Below are positions 34,073 through 43,211 of a stretch of DNA of 60,713 bases, piece by piece. The translations under genes and the position numbers were made by a program. The notes beneath the pieces were generated by a model. The model was not told the origin of the DNA. It made no database searches and saw nothing but the letters and a program-made list of their open reading frames with translations. The DNA comes from Thiotrichales bacterium (GTDB lineage: Bacteria; Pseudomonadota; Gammaproteobacteria; Francisellales; CACEW01), in NCBI GenBank assembly GCA_947476405.1, contig CANJQG010000008.1, forward strand, positions 1-60,713, written 5' to 3'. Numbering within the stretch: position 1 is the stretch's first letter; the number at the start of each line of letters is the position of its first letter.

Positions 34073-34315
34073 GCCTTTTCTCCTTTTTCATTTTTAAAAA
34101 TACTACGACTAGATAAAACTTTACATATTTTTACTACATTGATGCTATTTTTACTCCCGATTTAGACTCAAGTCAACAAACTTCTTGAAATAATTACTAC
34201 TATATAAGTTAATGCTTTGATTTTCATATGATAGTCATTCGATATAATCTTTAGTTTGCATGAAATCCAACTAACTATTAGAATAGATCAACAAACATTA
34301 ATACCCTTTTTATCT
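34073..34315. promoter_or_regulatory. Divergent promoter region with 20-bp-spaced direct repeats
   Basis: On the minus strand TTGACT (34176-34171), a 17-bp spacer and TAAAAA (34153-34148) form a promoter for the RHH/biosynthetic operon. The direct repeat TATTTTTACT occurs at 34126-34135 and 34146-34155, the second copy covering this -10. Related TTACTAC words lie at 34132 and 34194. A rightward TATAAT box at 34243-34248 probably serves the S24-type gene. Repressor binding to the repeats is inference. Confidence 0.5.
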
Positions 34316-34969
34316 ATGATAGAAGTGCAGCCAACACCAGAGGAACGCGGACAACGCCTACGAACAGCGCGTACTCTTGCGGGCTTATCACGCGCACAAA
34401 TCTGCGAACAAGAGGGCCTAAACCAAACCACTTATAAAGGCTGGGAATTAGGCCGTTTTGGCGGGTTGACGCGCTGGGGTGCAAAACATGTTGCCGAGAG
34501 ATTACTTTTAGCCGGAGTTGATTGCAGTGCAGACTGGCTTTTGTATGAAGTAGGGAACCCACCCACACTTGTTTCTGCCACCTCAGACCACGCTGAGGAG
34601 CAAACTCCAACACTTCAGGAGCTGGAAAATCAAGATATCAAAAAGGAGCTAGAGGTTTTTTACGCTCATTCGCCAGAAGCAATCAATCTCAAAATTGCTG
34701 ATGGAAGCATGCTACCCCAATTTGAACCAGGAGACATAGTTGCAGGCGTAAAAACCGCAAACCTTTTTGAAGCGGTAGGAAAAAATGTGATTGCAAGCTT
34801 AGAGGATGGTAAAGTTTTGTTGCGTAAGCTGCACATTGATCGCAACCACCCCAAATATTTTGTTTTGATTGCAACCAATCTCGAACTAGATATACCAAAC
34901 CTGGTTATACAAAAGGCGAAAATCGAAAGTGTGGCCCCCGTACTCTGGCATCGAAAAATAAAGGCTTAA
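34316..34969 (+). CDS. HTH-S24 (CI/LexA-like) regulator
   Basis: A protein of about 217 residues. An N-terminal helix-turn-helix (ERGQRLRTARTLAGLSRAQI then NQTTYKGWELGRFGG) is followed by a C-terminal S24 peptidase fold: IADGSMLPQFEPGD carries the Ser, and DGKVLLRKL the Lys. No Ala-Gly or Cys-Gly cleavage dipeptide is seen in the linker, so self-cleavage is doubtful. It faces the biosynthetic operon across a repeat-rich promoter and is a candidate switch for it. The frame is open back to TTG 34256, but the family usually begins just before PEERG, so I chose ATG 34316; neither start has a clear ribosome binding site. It ends tail to tail with the response regulator. Confidence 0.78.
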   Translation: MIEVQPTPEERGQRLRTARTLAGLSRAQICEQEGLNQTTYKGWELGRFGGLTRWGAKHVAERLLLAGVDCSADWLLYEVGNPPTLVSATSDHAEEQTPTLQELENQDIKKELEVFYAHSPEAINLKIADGSMLPQFEPGDIVAGVKTANLFEAVGKNVIASLEDGKVLLRKLHIDRNHPKYFVLIATNLELDIPNLVIQKAKIESVAPVLWHRKIKA

Positions 34970-35898
34970 ATTTTAATTAGCCCCTCGACATAAGCAAGAA
35001 AAAAGCCATCCGCTCGTGCAGAAACCGCATGGGAAATCTCTGCCCATTCGGAAAGGGGACGCGATTGATCCCTCTCTCTTAAAAAATAAACCATTTTCTT
35101 ATGCTCTTTCAACGCATCAAAAATTTGTGGCAAAGTATCCGCATTCTCTGCAATAGCAATTAATCTTGCCATTTCTTCCTCATCTTTCACGAGAAAGCAG
35201 AAAGATTCACCCCTCCTGTTACGCGCAAAAAAACTTCCTCCGCGGTCAATCAGATAAAATTCAACGATATCATGCTTGGCTATAAAACGGTTGAACTCTG
35301 GCAAAAACTGCTCTGACGACAAAAAACTAGGACTAATCGCTCGCGCCGCCTTCAGAATAAAACTGGTGCGCTCCTGAAAATATTTCTGTTGTAACAGCTG
35401 AATAACACCACAAAGATGGGAAATTAAATCAGGGCGATCCTTTCTGACAAAATGATCAATCACCCCTTTATTAAATGCTTCAATCGCTATACTCTGATCA
35501 CTATCGCCTGTTAGCATAATTTTTTTAACGGGATGATTTTGCAACTTTTCGCACAGGGCCAATCCTGTCATTTCCGGCATAGAGTAATCGACAACCATGA
35601 CACTGACCTCATCAAATCGATCAGCATTTTTTGCCTTTTCAATAATCGCAGGAAGGGGGATATTAATCGGGCAAGCATAATCTTGATCGAGCTCATCTTC
35701 GTCTATAGTTTCGATTAAATCTTCATCTTGCAGTGATTGACCACTCATAATATCAAAAGCAGATAATGGGTTGGTTTCAAGCTTAGCCAGCAACTGACCA
35801 TCAAATTTTACCTTCAACCCCTTTAAAAAGCTCTGATCATCATCTACAAACAAAACAGTAGTAGGGAAATAAAAACCCAGCGCTCGAATTAATTGCAT
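34966..35898 (-). CDS. Response regulator with unknown output domain
   Basis: A 310-residue protein. The first 170 residues are a receiver domain: VLFVDDDQSF holds the acidic pair, VMVVDYSMPEMTG the phospho-acceptor Asp, IMLTGDSD the Thr, and the Lys of HFVRKDRPD. Between the first strand and the Asp there is an insertion of about 55 residues, longer than usual. The C-terminal 130 residues have no DNA-binding motif I know, so output may be by protein contact or an enzyme-like domain. It is the last gene of the operon that carries the hybrid kinase. The ATG at 35898 is preferred over the adjacent GTG at 35901. Confidence 0.8.
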   Translation of the reverse strand: MQLIRALGFYFPTTVLFVDDDQSFLKGLKVKFDGQLLAKLETNPLSAFDIMSGQSLQDEDLIETIDEDELDQDYACPINIPLPAIIEKAKNADRFDEVSVMVVDYSMPEMTGLALCEKLQNHPVKKIMLTGDSDQSIAIEAFNKGVIDHFVRKDRPDLISHLCGVIQLLQQKYFQERTSFILKAARAISPSFLSSEQFLPEFNRFIAKHDIVEFYLIDRGGSFFARNRRGESFCFLVKDEEEMARLIAIAENADTLPQIFDALKEHKKMVYFLRERDQSRPLSEWAEISHAVSARADGFFLAYVEGLIKI

Positions 35899-35941
35899 CA
35901 CTACACTCCTAGCTATATTTTAAGCATTGTAACCTATTTTT

Positions 35942-36169
35942 TCATGGCTGCATACTGTGCAGAAAGCTTTTAACTGCGGCAACTTTTCCAGTCATCTCAC
36001 CTGTTATTTCCCCCAGATATTCTAACTGAGTCACAGATAACTTTGCTTCAACTAGACCAGAATTGACGGCAGCCAGATACCCAGCCAACAATGCAGGTAG
36101 GGTTTTTTCCACCACATCTACCTGAAAACCTAATGTGGTAAGGGTGGTGGTTATTTCATGCTTTGACAT
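35942..36169 (-). CDS. Hypothetical small protein between kinase and regulator
   Basis: A 75-residue helical protein starting MSKHEITTTLTTLGFQVDVV, with no recognised motif. AGGAGG lies about 9 nt before the ATG at 36169. It lies 13 bp after the histidine kinase gene and 43 bp before the response regulator on the same strand. The position suggests it is a connector in the signalling path, for instance an Hpt-like shuttle, but I see no phospho-accepting His in a typical Hpt setting, so this is only a guess. Confidence 0.55.
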   Translation of the reverse strand: MSKHEITTTLTTLGFQVDVVEKTLPALLAGYLAAVNSGLVEAKLSVTQLEYLGEITGEMTGKVAAVKSFLHSMQP

Positions 36170-36182
36170 GACATCATTCCTC

Positions 36183-38726
36183 CTATATAAACGGGGCGTC
36201 TTTACCCACAATAGCTACAATCCATGGCAAATCATCAAAATTTGATGAGTCATGACCCGTCGCAAGATAAAGCACTTTGAACCCCTGTTCAAATATAGTT
36301 TGGGAATAAACCTCACCCCGAAGATTATCCTTTAATTCCGAATCTATATAAATCGGTGTTGCAAAATCAATTGCAGCAAGCGCATCTTCAAAATCCTCCA
36401 CATCATTAAATACCAAAATGTTTTTACCAGCCATCGAGGCTGCAACTTTCCACATCTTAGTAACGTCTGGATTGTCATCCAGCAAAATCAGATCATAAGC
36501 CTTGCGCTCAAGCGCCTGCTTTTTCATGATGACTTTTTCAATTGGCACATATGGAAGTAAATTTTTCGGTAAAAGGCGAACCCCTCTTCTTTGGCAGCGT
36601 TCTATAATATCAGGATTTTCATAATGCGAAGTCACCAAAATAGCATTTTTCCCCAAACCAAGCTGCTCGAGAACCTCCAGTCCAGTTAAGGGATCACTCA
36701 GCAACTCATAATCTGAAAACACCTGAACGGGCTGCCCCTGAGCCCGATACCAGGAAATAAAGCTCTCTGAGCCCCTAAAGTGCTGTATTTGCAATTTTTT
36801 AGAGACCGCAAGCAGTCTCTGATCCCAAGCATCATGAACGGACTGATCATCATCTAAAACACCAATCAGCATCTCATCGGAAACCTCTATACTTGAAACA
36901 AACCAACGAGGGGCGGGTGCTTGTGGCAAGCTTAGAGAAATCTTCGTGCCGACCCCCACGGTAGAACTCAAAATCAAACTACCTCCCCATGCCTCTATAG
37001 TCTCTTTGGCATGTGATAAACCTAAACCGTGGCCTTTTTCTTTAGTGCTCATCCCCGGCTCTACGACTTTTTCCAAGTTTTCAGGCGCAATCCCTATACC
37101 ATTATCAATCACATCTAAACTGATTACATCATGTTTTGCATCAAGAAAAATAGTGACAACCCCTTTAACTTGGTCAGGAAACGCCTCTAAAGCATTATTG
37201 ATCAGGTTCGATAGAAGTCGCTTCATCTCATTTGAATCAAACTCAGCAAACGCGGCCACACCTTCAGCCGTAATATCTGCCTCTATCTTGACGGGACGCT
37301 CTTCAATTGCAAGACGTTTTTCTGAAATGATACTTTCAATCAAAGGCGCTAAGAGCCATACTTTATAACTGTCTGTCTTATTTGCTGGGAGGCCCTTATA
37401 TTGTGCAAGTAAGTTGTGCGCAATATCATTAATACGATTTGCCGCATTACGCATCAGGATACGCTGCTCTTCTGGAATTTGTGGCAACATTTTTAAACAT
37501 GTGTTAAGGGCAGATAAAGGAGAACGAATATCATGAGCAACCTGCGCAGAAATTTCTCCCAAATGTTTTTTGGCCTGATCTCTATCCTCAACAACTTCGA
37601 TTGCTTCAATCACAAACTTATTCAAAAATACAAATTCCGCAATCGAAAAATCTTTATCCAGATTTTCCTTGTGATGCTCATTCATAAATACCTGAACATT
37701 TTTAATCAATTTATTAAAGGGAACTTCAAAACTTCGCCCCATAAAAATCGAAAATGTGACCGCAATAATGGAATACAACATAACAAACAAAGGAAGGCCA
37801 ACAAAAATTTGCTTATTCACAATAGAAAAAACGTATGCGATAAGAAAAAATAAAAGGAATCCGCTAATTGAGGTACCCACAGACCAGATTGCCAAACGAC
37901 TTTGAATCACATTCCCAGCCCTGAACCACGACTTTATTGAATAATGCTGGTTTTGGATAATACTCACCACCGAAAACAAAATAAATAAAAGTCCCATCAA
38001 CCAAAAAAGCTCTCCATATGAAAATAACGCAACAGTCTGCGAAATGGATGAATACGTTAAAAAGAAATCGCCAATAATTAAAAAAATAGTTCCAGAAAGC
38101 AGCAAGAATACACTTCGATTATTAGCGTAAATAAGCCCCAAAATGGCAAAGTCAAATAAAATGAGCTCCGTGCCAAGCATCGACATTTGCGAAATACTTT
38201 CCCAGGAAATGACGCCAAACGCATAGTGTAAGGACGTAAAGAACAATACGACAGTCACAATATTAATTGCCACAAGTCCGCCAATGATTTTAAGAAAGCG
38301 CTCCAATTGCAAAACTTGCTTAAGCAGGATTCTAGCTAAAAATGTGATCATGATGAAGCAGTAAACAATGCACGGACTGTAATACAACATAAATTGAATA
38401 ACAGACATATTCATGAGGTAAGTGTTATTTGCATATGCTGCAATATAAAAAAAGAAATCAACGAAAAATAGCCATATGCTAATGCAGAATAACCAGATCA
38501 TTGGTTTGCGATCTTCTTTACTGACTTTCCACAATATATATCCGAAGAGCATTAGAGTGATAACATGAACGCCAAACTCGATTTTAGCGGCTAAAATACT
38601 AATTTTGGCGGCACCATTACTGATGAAAAAACTTGAAACAATAAGCGTAACCCAGAGTATTAAAGAAACGGTTACAGTGTAAATTAAATAATTCGGCTTC
38701 CCATCCTGTGTTTTAAGAAAAGACAT
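36183..38726 (-). CDS. Membrane hybrid histidine kinase with two REC-like domains
   Basis: A protein of about 847 residues. About ten hydrophobic segments (20-360) form the sensor. The dimerisation box AQVAHDIRSPLSAL has the phospho-His near 397. HATPase_c follows with LLSNLINNALEA (N box), DNGIGI (G1) and GHGLGL (G2). Two receiver-like domains end the protein: IGVLDDDQ near 623 with VFSDYEL as acceptor, and LILLDDNPD near 745 with IYIDSEL. It should autophosphorylate and pass phosphate internally and perhaps to the response regulator at 34966. The ligand is unknown; the many-TM sensor suggests a small hydrophobic signal. I chose the second ATG of a pair because GGGAGGG is then better spaced. 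Confidence 0.85.
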   Translation of the reverse strand: MSFLKTQDGKPNYLIYTVTVSLILWVTLIVSSFFISNGAAKISILAAKIEFGVHVITLMLFGYILWKVSKEDRKPMIWLFCISIWLFFVDFFFYIAAYANNTYLMNMSVIQFMLYYSPCIVYCFIMITFLARILLKQVLQLERFLKIIGGLVAINIVTVVLFFTSLHYAFGVISWESISQMSMLGTELILFDFAILGLIYANNRSVFLLLSGTIFLIIGDFFLTYSSISQTVALFSYGELFWLMGLLFILFSVVSIIQNQHYSIKSWFRAGNVIQSRLAIWSVGTSISGFLLFFLIAYVFSIVNKQIFVGLPLFVMLYSIIAVTFSIFMGRSFEVPFNKLIKNVQVFMNEHHKENLDKDFSIAEFVFLNKFVIEAIEVVEDRDQAKKHLGEISAQVAHDIRSPLSALNTCLKMLPQIPEEQRILMRNAANRINDIAHNLLAQYKGLPANKTDSYKVWLLAPLIESIISEKRLAIEERPVKIEADITAEGVAAFAEFDSNEMKRLLSNLINNALEAFPDQVKGVVTIFLDAKHDVISLDVIDNGIGIAPENLEKVVEPGMSTKEKGHGLGLSHAKETIEAWGGSLILSSTVGVGTKISLSLPQAPAPRWFVSSIEVSDEMLIGVLDDDQSVHDAWDQRLLAVSKKLQIQHFRGSESFISWYRAQGQPVQVFSDYELLSDPLTGLEVLEQLGLGKNAILVTSHYENPDIIERCQRRGVRLLPKNLLPYVPIEKVIMKKQALERKAYDLILLDDNPDVTKMWKVAASMAGKNILVFNDVEDFEDALAAIDFATPIYIDSELKDNLRGEVYSQTIFEQGFKVLYLATGHDSSNFDDLPWIVAIVGKDAPFI

Positions 38727-38775
38727 CATTCCCTCCCGCCAGAGCGCTGCAATAGCAGCGCCCAAGCTAAATCAA

Positions 38776-39408
38776 TTAACTTAACAGCATATTTTTTGCA
38801 TTCAGATATTCTTTTGACTGAAAGAAATCTTTGGTCTCGAGATGCTGCGGACTCCTTTGCATATAAAGCAAAGGAATGCCAACTGGATCAGGAAAATGAA
38901 TACAATCTGTAACCATAAAGCCCCTGCGAGTGAAGGTAATCAAGGAATCAGGGAAGCAAGCCCAAACGAACGCAGAAATGCAATTTTTGCCTTCTTTTTT
39001 CGCCAAATCTTCTGCTACCTGGTAGAGTTTAGCCCCATATCCTTTGCCACGGAGCTCTTTTGCTACCGCAAATAACTCAACCACCACACCATCACTTACT
39101 GGAAATTGAAACCAAGGCGCAAACACCTCCATAACCCGCGAATGAACGTGGGGCGTATAATCCGGCATTGTGCCCAATTGTTCAGTGGTCGCAGCAATGA
39201 TACAACCATAAATTGTATCTTCATCGCCTTCTTTGACTAGCACGGTTGTAAAGGGCAAGCGGTCATTCACAACCCACTGCAACATAAAATCTTCATAACT
39301 CTGATTCAGCTTATTCCCCTCTGCAAACTCTTTCCAATAACAGGTAATGGTCAAATAGGGAATAATCTGTTTCGCATGAACAGGTTTAGCTTTGATTAAC
39401 TTGTACAC
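38776..39408 (-). CDS. GNAT family N-acetyltransferase
   Basis: A 210-residue protein with a GNAT core: the acetyl-CoA-binding turn LRGKGYGAKLYQVAEDLAKK near 130-150, preceded by VVVELFAVAKE, and a C-terminal strand ending FPDPVGIPLLYMQR. The substrate is unknown. The start is taken as GTG 39408 with AAGGAG 6 nt upstream; the frame open to 39549 would overlap the upstream gene by over 100 bp. It lies 49 bp before the hybrid kinase on the same strand, so an acylated molecule made by this enzyme could be the signal sensed. That link is inference. Confidence 0.78.
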   Translation of the reverse strand: MYKLIKAKPVHAKQIIPYLTITCYWKEFAEGNKLNQSYEDFMLQWVVNDRLPFTTVLVKEGDEDTIYGCIIAATTEQLGTMPDYTPHVHSRVMEVFAPWFQFPVSDGVVVELFAVAKELRGKGYGAKLYQVAEDLAKKEGKNCISAFVWACFPDSLITFTRRGFMVTDCIHFPDPVGIPLLYMQRSPQHLETKDFFQSKEYLNAKNMLLS

Positions 39409-39430
39409 TTTTATCTCCTTATGTAAACGA

Positions 39431-39856
39431 CTATTTTTTGAAAATATGAAATTCAATGTAGGGGTCATTGTTCCATAAATGTTTTGTACATCTATACCCC
39501 CAATCACCACCCAGTATGTAACTGACTTTAAACGGCATATAAATTGCATCTATCTTATCATGATTAACTAAGCCTTTTAAGTTAGGAAAAATATCATTAT
39601 GTAATCTGAAGTAAAATTCATTTTCACTTATTTTTATAAACTCCACTTTCAGGCCGACTGCTTCATCAACTCCACCAACTATCCTGACAAATTCATCAAT
39701 TTTCCCTTTTTTGAAATCAGCTCCAAACGCAGGCGCAAGGCCTGTCTCCATGACTTTGCGAAAAATCTGTAATGCTTTTTCCTCTCCGACTTCTTCTCTC
39801 ATCACTTTAAAAAATAATTCGTAAAGTCCAAAAAACAATGCATTATACTCCACCAT
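39431..39856 (-). CDS. Hypothetical protein heading the signalling operon
   Basis: A 141-residue soluble protein starting MVEYNALFFGLYELFFKV, helical at the N-terminus and beta-rich later (KVEFIKISENEFYFRLHND). I do not recognise it with confidence; the helical start with EEVGEEKALQIFRKVM faintly recalls small hydrolase-like or ligand-binding proteins. CGGAG lies 7 nt before the ATG at 39856, so the start at 39907 (no ribosome binding site) is rejected. It lies 22 bp before the GNAT gene and is the first gene of the operon ending in the response regulator. Confidence 0.6.
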   Translation of the reverse strand: MVEYNALFFGLYELFFKVMREEVGEEKALQIFRKVMETGLAPAFGADFKKGKIDEFVRIVGGVDEAVGLKVEFIKISENEFYFRLHNDIFPNLKGLVNHDKIDAIYMPFKVSYILGGDWGYRCTKHLWNNDPYIEFHIFKK

Positions 39857-39941
39857 ATATTTACTCCGGTCAATCCAAACTTTAAAACTGCAAATCTTAG
39901 TCTTCATCTAAGACTTAATCATTGTATAGATTGCCAGATTA

Positions 39942-39953
39942 TTTGTATACAAA
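39942..39953. promoter_or_regulatory. Palindrome TTTGTATACAAA in divergent promoter region
   Basis: A perfect 12-bp palindrome lies in the 215 bp between the signalling operon (leftward from 39856) and the secreted-protein gene (rightward from 40072). A TACAAT-like -10 on the minus strand lies at 39926-39921. The palindrome is a plausible operator for one or both genes; the regulator is unknown. Confidence 0.35.
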
Positions 39954-40071
39954 CAACAACTTGCAGGGAATATTTAATAGGCAAAAAATTTATCTACTAC
40001 ATACCGCTTGATTTATTTACCACGGATCGTCTAAGATAAGTGAAAATTAAAACCAACCAAATAAGGAAATT

Positions 40072-40530
40072 ATGTTAAAGCGCATGTTAGTAACGGGGGC
40101 CTTAGGACTTAGCCTGAACGCAATAGGATACGCTGCAACCACAACAGATGTCTTGGGGCTCAGCGGGGCATGGACATGCCAAACTTATGATATGCATGAT
40201 GGAGCCTATAGAAATGCAAAACTAACGCTAACACTAGATGCTAAAAACAGTGACTTTGCAAATAACTACGGAGCTTATCATTTTAAATTGACAGAAGATA
40301 CTGGAGATATATACCTTGGAGAGGTGGCTGCCAGCGGAAATACAGCCGCTATTTACTTTGAAAACACCTCTCCTAAAATGCCCACAGATCGCGGAGTGGG
40401 GATTGCAGTTGTTACACATGATCGAGACCTGAATGGAAAGGTTCATACCGTCTTGCATAAGTTCTATTATGAACCCACCTATGAAGGTGGCGGAAACGGC
40501 TCAGAAACATGTACCAAAGATAACACTTAG
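40072..40530 (+). CDS. Hypothetical secreted protein
   Basis: A 152-residue precursor with a signal peptide: MLKRMLVTGALGLSLNAIGY and a cut near residue 21 after YAA. The mature part is beta-rich, polar, with two Cys residues (in WTCQT and SETCTK) that could form a disulphide linking the ends. No family recognised. AAGGAAATT precedes the ATG. It stands alone between the divergent signalling operon and the paralogue pair. A periplasmic or secreted binding protein is possible. Confidence 0.65.
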   Translation: MLKRMLVTGALGLSLNAIGYAATTTDVLGLSGAWTCQTYDMHDGAYRNAKLTLTLDAKNSDFANNYGAYHFKLTEDTGDIYLGEVAASGNTAAIYFENTSPKMPTDRGVGIAVVTHDRDLNGKVHTVLHKFYYEPTYEGGGNGSETCTKDNT

Positions 40531-40706
40531 TTAAAAAATTGCTATTTACATAGCAAATCTATATTGATCCTGGAGTAATTTTGAAATAAAATTTACTCCA
40601 TAAATCACACCACAAGCTCTATTTTTAAAATTTTTACTCCTACAGGTATTTACTTTTGCCTTAAAATATATTATTATTTGATAGCTTTAAACTAGATAAT
40701 AAAAAT

Positions 40707-41933
40707 ATGGCAAAGACATTTTCCCAACTGACAGAAACAATAAATCCTGGATTGAACAAGTTAAATTTTGAGTTCTTTGAATATGTAAAGGATATAAAGT
40801 TCAAGATAAATGAGTTTATAATCAAAGAGTTTTCATTTGAGTATGGGGAATATATTTTTAAAGATGGCAATTGCCAGTTAAGGAAACAACTTCCCGACAA
40901 TTATTTTTCTTTTGGAATTATTTTAGAGCGAGGCTTTGAGACACATTTAGAGGGTGAAAATTTTACACCACTTCATGTTGGCTTGCCTGGAGAGGTATTC
41001 TTTATTGATGAAGCAAAAGGCCTCAAACCTGTCCGCCCACAAAAAAATCTTAATATGACTGCTGGAGCCAGATCTATTTGTGTATCAGCCAAAATTGGCG
41101 ACACCCATGCCTTTCGCCAGCTAGTCAAATATTATCATCTTAATCCGCAAGCGCCTAAAAGCCTCGCGAGCGAGTGGGCCATGCTTTGCCAACTTGCACA
41201 TAATGCGAATTGTAGCTGGCGTGCTCGCGTTCTCACTATTTCTGTAGAAAAAACTGTTTTTCTAAGCGAGCGCTGTAATCGACTCCGCCATGCACTCCGC
41301 CAATCTTGTGCTCCATATCAAATCCTTCTTGAAAATAAACTTTGCTTTGACTTCAATATGAAAAGCTTCATGAGCGAAAATGCCTACAAAACACCGACTG
41401 CAATCATGGAACATATCAAACAGCTCTATTTTATTAGTGAAGGCTATTTGCCAGGCTTTTCCTTCGCCACCGATGAGTTGTTAGCACCAATTGATTTATT
41501 TAAGGAGGCATTAATCAGAATTTATGGCATTACCTACGCCCCAAGCATTGTCCAACCCGCACCCCCAGAATCAGATCGCCCCTGCTACTACCCCCTACAA
41601 AATAATGAACAGAACAATGGAAAGCGCAGCCATACCTCTGGGCTCGAGGAATTAAAGGAAGTACAAAAAACCCTGCCTAATTTTGAACTTTTTCTTGCCA
41701 GAACCGTGGAAGATGCCAAGGACAGCCTCTTTTTCTCAAAAAGTTTTTCCTTTTTTCATCACCACCCTGATCCAAGCAACAAAGTCCGACAAAGCGCAGA
41801 AATCGCCAAATTTGACCCCGCTATCGACACTGATCTGGAAACTAGCAAACTCCCATTTTGCGACTCAAGCCCTATATTTCGCGCTGGATGTGTTGCGATT
41901 AAATCTAAAATGGAGGCATCTCATGGCGCATGA
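40707..41933 (+). CDS. Unknown protein, first of a tandem paralogue pair
   Basis: A 408-residue soluble protein, no known family recognised. Residues about 40-120 look like a small beta-barrel ligand-binding domain with a GxxG/PGE turn (LHVGLPGEVFF), somewhat like cupin or cyclic-nucleotide-binding folds. MTAGARSICVSAKIGD follows. The C-terminus ends GCVAIKSK. The same landmarks recur in the next protein (ITAGARSAFMPAKISD; GSVAIKKA), so they are diverged tandem duplicates. Its last 11 bp overlap the start of the second gene. Role unknown. Confidence 0.65.
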   Translation: MAKTFSQLTETINPGLNKLNFEFFEYVKDIKFKINEFIIKEFSFEYGEYIFKDGNCQLRKQLPDNYFSFGIILERGFETHLEGENFTPLHVGLPGEVFFIDEAKGLKPVRPQKNLNMTAGARSICVSAKIGDTHAFRQLVKYYHLNPQAPKSLASEWAMLCQLAHNANCSWRARVLTISVEKTVFLSERCNRLRHALRQSCAPYQILLENKLCFDFNMKSFMSENAYKTPTAIMEHIKQLYFISEGYLPGFSFATDELLAPIDLFKEALIRIYGITYAPSIVQPAPPESDRPCYYPLQNNEQNNGKRSHTSGLEELKEVQKTLPNFELFLARTVEDAKDSLFFSKSFSFFHHHPDPSNKVRQSAEIAKFDPAIDTDLETSKLPFCDSSPIFRAGCVAIKSKMEASHGA

Positions 41934-43137
41934 AATAACAACTTGGGAGAATATTAGGGCAAAAGTCGCAAAAGTAAATCGCCCCCTTGCAGAGGCAATT
42001 GATAAACTGAATCCAGATAAATCACTTTCATTGGAAATTGGAACATTCAAATATGGCGAAGAAATTATTAGCGCTTACCAACCACGGCCATTTCTTGTGC
42101 TGGAAAAATCGTGCGAACTTTTTTTTGAGTTTGGGGAGCGCCCTAAAACTTTTGCTATGTTTAGACCAGGGGAGATGGCATTTTCAGAAGAACTATTCGG
42201 CAATCAGGCTCAGGCATGGTCATCACAAGACTGGAAAATCACAGCAGGCGCACGCAGCGCCTTTATGCCTGCCAAAATAAGCGACTATCAATATCATAAA
42301 AAAATTCAAAAGGCCCTGAACATAGACAGCGAAAAGCCAGATCAGTTTCACGATCAATGGAATGTATTTCGCGAGATTGCACAAGCGCCGATTATAAAAT
42401 CAAATTGGAAATGTCAGGTGCTATTCTTCGGACAAAGCTGGGGCGATTATCAACATGACCCTGCGTGGCAGTCTTTTTACCATATCCTCAATCAAAAATA
42501 TCAGAGAAGCTACAATGCTCACCTCAGCCTAACCACCATTACAAGGGCGATGAATCGAATTCAACATGAGCGCCCCATTCGATTTACACTCTTACAATCA
42601 GAGGAGATCCTATACCTTTTGAGCCTTGGATTGGGCCATACGCCTGGTTTTAAAGTCGCACAAAACGAAGAGGCTCTTCCCCTCAAACTGCTACAGTCTA
42701 CTTATTTAGAGCATTACAAACTTAAGGATTATGCCCCCTTAATTCTCACCCCAGCTTATTTTGACTGGATGAATCCAAATGAAACACCTTTGTACGCATC
42801 CATTAGCTATTCAACTTCTCATTACCTGCCATTTAAGACCAATACTGCACTGACGAATGTTCAAGAATTAGAATCGCTGGTTTGGGGATTTAAAAAATTA
42901 CATACTTACCTGTTAAATAATGACTTCTTGACTGAAAACTCGCAACTCCATCAATTTTTATCTGCCTACGAATATATCTTTTATCATAAAAAAGATAGTG
43001 GGGACTTTTACTCACCGAAACTATTAACCGAACATGACAATGGCCTCATGAAAGGATGGGATCAAGAAAAATTTCAATTCCCAATCCATAGCACGTTTTG
43101 GCAAGGAAGCGTAGCAATTAAAAAGGCCACTCCCTAA
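41923..43137 (+). CDS. Unknown protein, second of a tandem paralogue pair
   Basis: A 404-residue protein starting MAHEITTWENIRAKVAKV, related to the upstream 408-residue protein: similar length, matching PGE turn (FRPGEMAFSEELFG), ITAGARSAFMPAKISDY landmark and GSVAIKKA tail. GGAGGCATCTC precedes the ATG at 41923; the longer frame from 41683 would lie inside the upstream gene and is rejected. The overlap implies coupled translation, so the two may form a heteromer or act in sequence. No signal peptide or catalytic motif is seen. Confidence 0.65.
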   Translation: MAHEITTWENIRAKVAKVNRPLAEAIDKLNPDKSLSLEIGTFKYGEEIISAYQPRPFLVLEKSCELFFEFGERPKTFAMFRPGEMAFSEELFGNQAQAWSSQDWKITAGARSAFMPAKISDYQYHKKIQKALNIDSEKPDQFHDQWNVFREIAQAPIIKSNWKCQVLFFGQSWGDYQHDPAWQSFYHILNQKYQRSYNAHLSLTTITRAMNRIQHERPIRFTLLQSEEILYLLSLGLGHTPGFKVAQNEEALPLKLLQSTYLEHYKLKDYAPLILTPAYFDWMNPNETPLYASISYSTSHYLPFKTNTALTNVQELESLVWGFKKLHTYLLNNDFLTENSQLHQFLSAYEYIFYHKKDSGDFYSPKLLTEHDNGLMKGWDQEKFQFPIHSTFWQGSVAIKKATP

Positions 43138-43211
43138 AATTTTTAAATTGATTTGCCCCTACCATCACAGTATGCTTTAATGCTTCAATAAGCAAAAATC
43201 TGTAGCAATTC

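Noticed and set aside
34256..34315. TTG-started extension of the HTH-S24 gene
   Set aside because: Open in frame, but it lacks a ribosome binding site and the family normally begins just before the PEERG helix; the possibility of a leaderless mRNA from the TATAAT at 34243 remains.
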